NCBI RefSeq assembly: GCF_900166985.1
Contig: NZ_FUZK01000001.1
Coordinates: 124,001 to 188,000 of the forward strand
Direction: 5' to 3'
Length of the DNA: 64,000 nt
Source of the DNA: Acholeplasma oculi
GTDB taxonomy: Bacteria; Bacillota_I; Bacilli_A; Acholeplasmatales; Acholeplasmataceae
The position numbers and the translations under genes are program-made. How positions within the stretch are numbered: position 1 is the stretch's first letter; every line of letters begins with the position of its first letter. The notes under the pieces were generated by a model that saw nothing but the letters and a program-made list of their open reading frames with translations, searched no databases and was not told the origin of the DNA. Below are positions 63,871 to 64,000 of this stretch, piece after piece.

Positions 63871-64000
63871 TTATTTTTGATTTTGCTTCATCGATGCTAA
63901 TACTTGACGTACTTGTTTTTCAGATGGAGTTCTTCCCATTTGTCTAAACATTTCACGTATTGAACGCTCATCGATTGGTGGGTTCTTTTCTAAATATTTT
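63871..64000 (-). CDS. YneF-like (UPF0154) protein, C-terminal part (partial)
   Basis: The visible 42 residues, running off the right edge, read KYLEKNPPIDERSIREMFRQMG and end RTPSEKQVRQVLASMK, the typical C-terminus of UPF0154/YneF: a small membrane-anchored protein of unknown role in Firmicutes and mollicutes. The N-terminal membrane helix is expected beyond the window. Stop TAA at 63871-63873, then a hairpin. Confidence 0.85.
   Translation of the reverse strand, partial: KYLEKNPPIDERSIREMFRQMGRTPSEKQVRQVLASMKQNQK

Noticed and set aside
1-64000. CRISPR arrays, tRNA or rRNA genes
   Set aside because: No regularly spaced repeats, cloverleaf signatures or conserved rRNA segments were seen in the spacers.

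Overview
This 64 kb window is AT-rich, densely packed bacterial chromosome. TGA is used as a normal stop (for example the MarR-type gene ending at 6975, hemW and deoB). There are many lipoproteins with lipoboxes, and I see no peptidoglycan, capsule or sporulation gene. Together with mnmA-recD2, MsmX-type maltodextrin uptake and short genes, this suggests a wall-less Acholeplasma-type mollicute or a close Firmicutes relative. That assignment is an inference from content; no rRNA lies in the window to settle it.

Layout. 1-3.5 kb: tRNA thiolation (mnmA) and RecD2 helicase. 3.5-7.6 kb: an esterase, then a compact operon resembling the Bacillus quinone-response (mhq) regulon, with two ring-cleaving dioxygenase-like proteins, a MarR repressor and an MhqD-like esterase, behind a promoter carrying a TCGAATTCGA palindrome. 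The first dioxygenase appears fused to a DUF896/YnzC-like domain. 7.7-10.4 kb: small membrane protein, Nudix, SGNH hydrolase and an RlmCD/TrmA-type methyltransferase. 10.4-14.9 kb: the accessory stretch, with an orphan gene, a decayed transposase, an AraC regulator plus a C39/BtrH-like protein that look imported, and about 1 kb of decayed DNA. 14.9-25 kb: a ClC channel, a lipoprotein and secreted subtilase pair, two cyclic-di-GMP enzymes (one GGDEF, one GGDEF plus HD-GYP), and hydrolases. 25-29.5 kb: two pseudouridine synthases, acetate and formate family transporters, an SDR and MsrB.

29.5-55.3 kb is a large alpha-glucan island: MalQ, an alpha-glucosidase, neopullulanase, three further GH13 enzymes (one cytoplasmic, one lipoprotein, one secreted pullulanase), a maltodextrin ABC importer (binding protein, MalF, MalG) with a non-catalytic CBM41-like secreted protein, DUF1189 and RDD membrane proteins, an MsmX-type ATPase, and glgA/glgC. 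Secreted and lipid-anchored enzymes would cut starch outside, the importer would bring in maltodextrins, and the cytoplasmic enzymes would trim them. Cre/LacI-type operators recur at the divergent promoters (32.76, 42.86-42.92, 49.26, 52.65 kb), so the island is probably one regulon; no LacI-type regulator gene lies in the window.

55.4-64 kb: an FMN-binding-type lipoprotein, lepA, two very small genes separated by a terminator hairpin, hemW, xerC/D, deoB, asparaginase, a nearly empty 0.8 kb spacer, and the 3' end of a yneF-like gene. I found no rRNA, tRNA, CRISPR array or intact insertion sequence.

The most unusual items are the dioxygenase-DUF896 fusion, the oversized MalF and MalG permeases (about 370-residue external domain; N-terminal duplicated motif), the tiny gene-attenuator-tiny gene arrangement after lepA, and the 22-codon leader before the CNNM gene.
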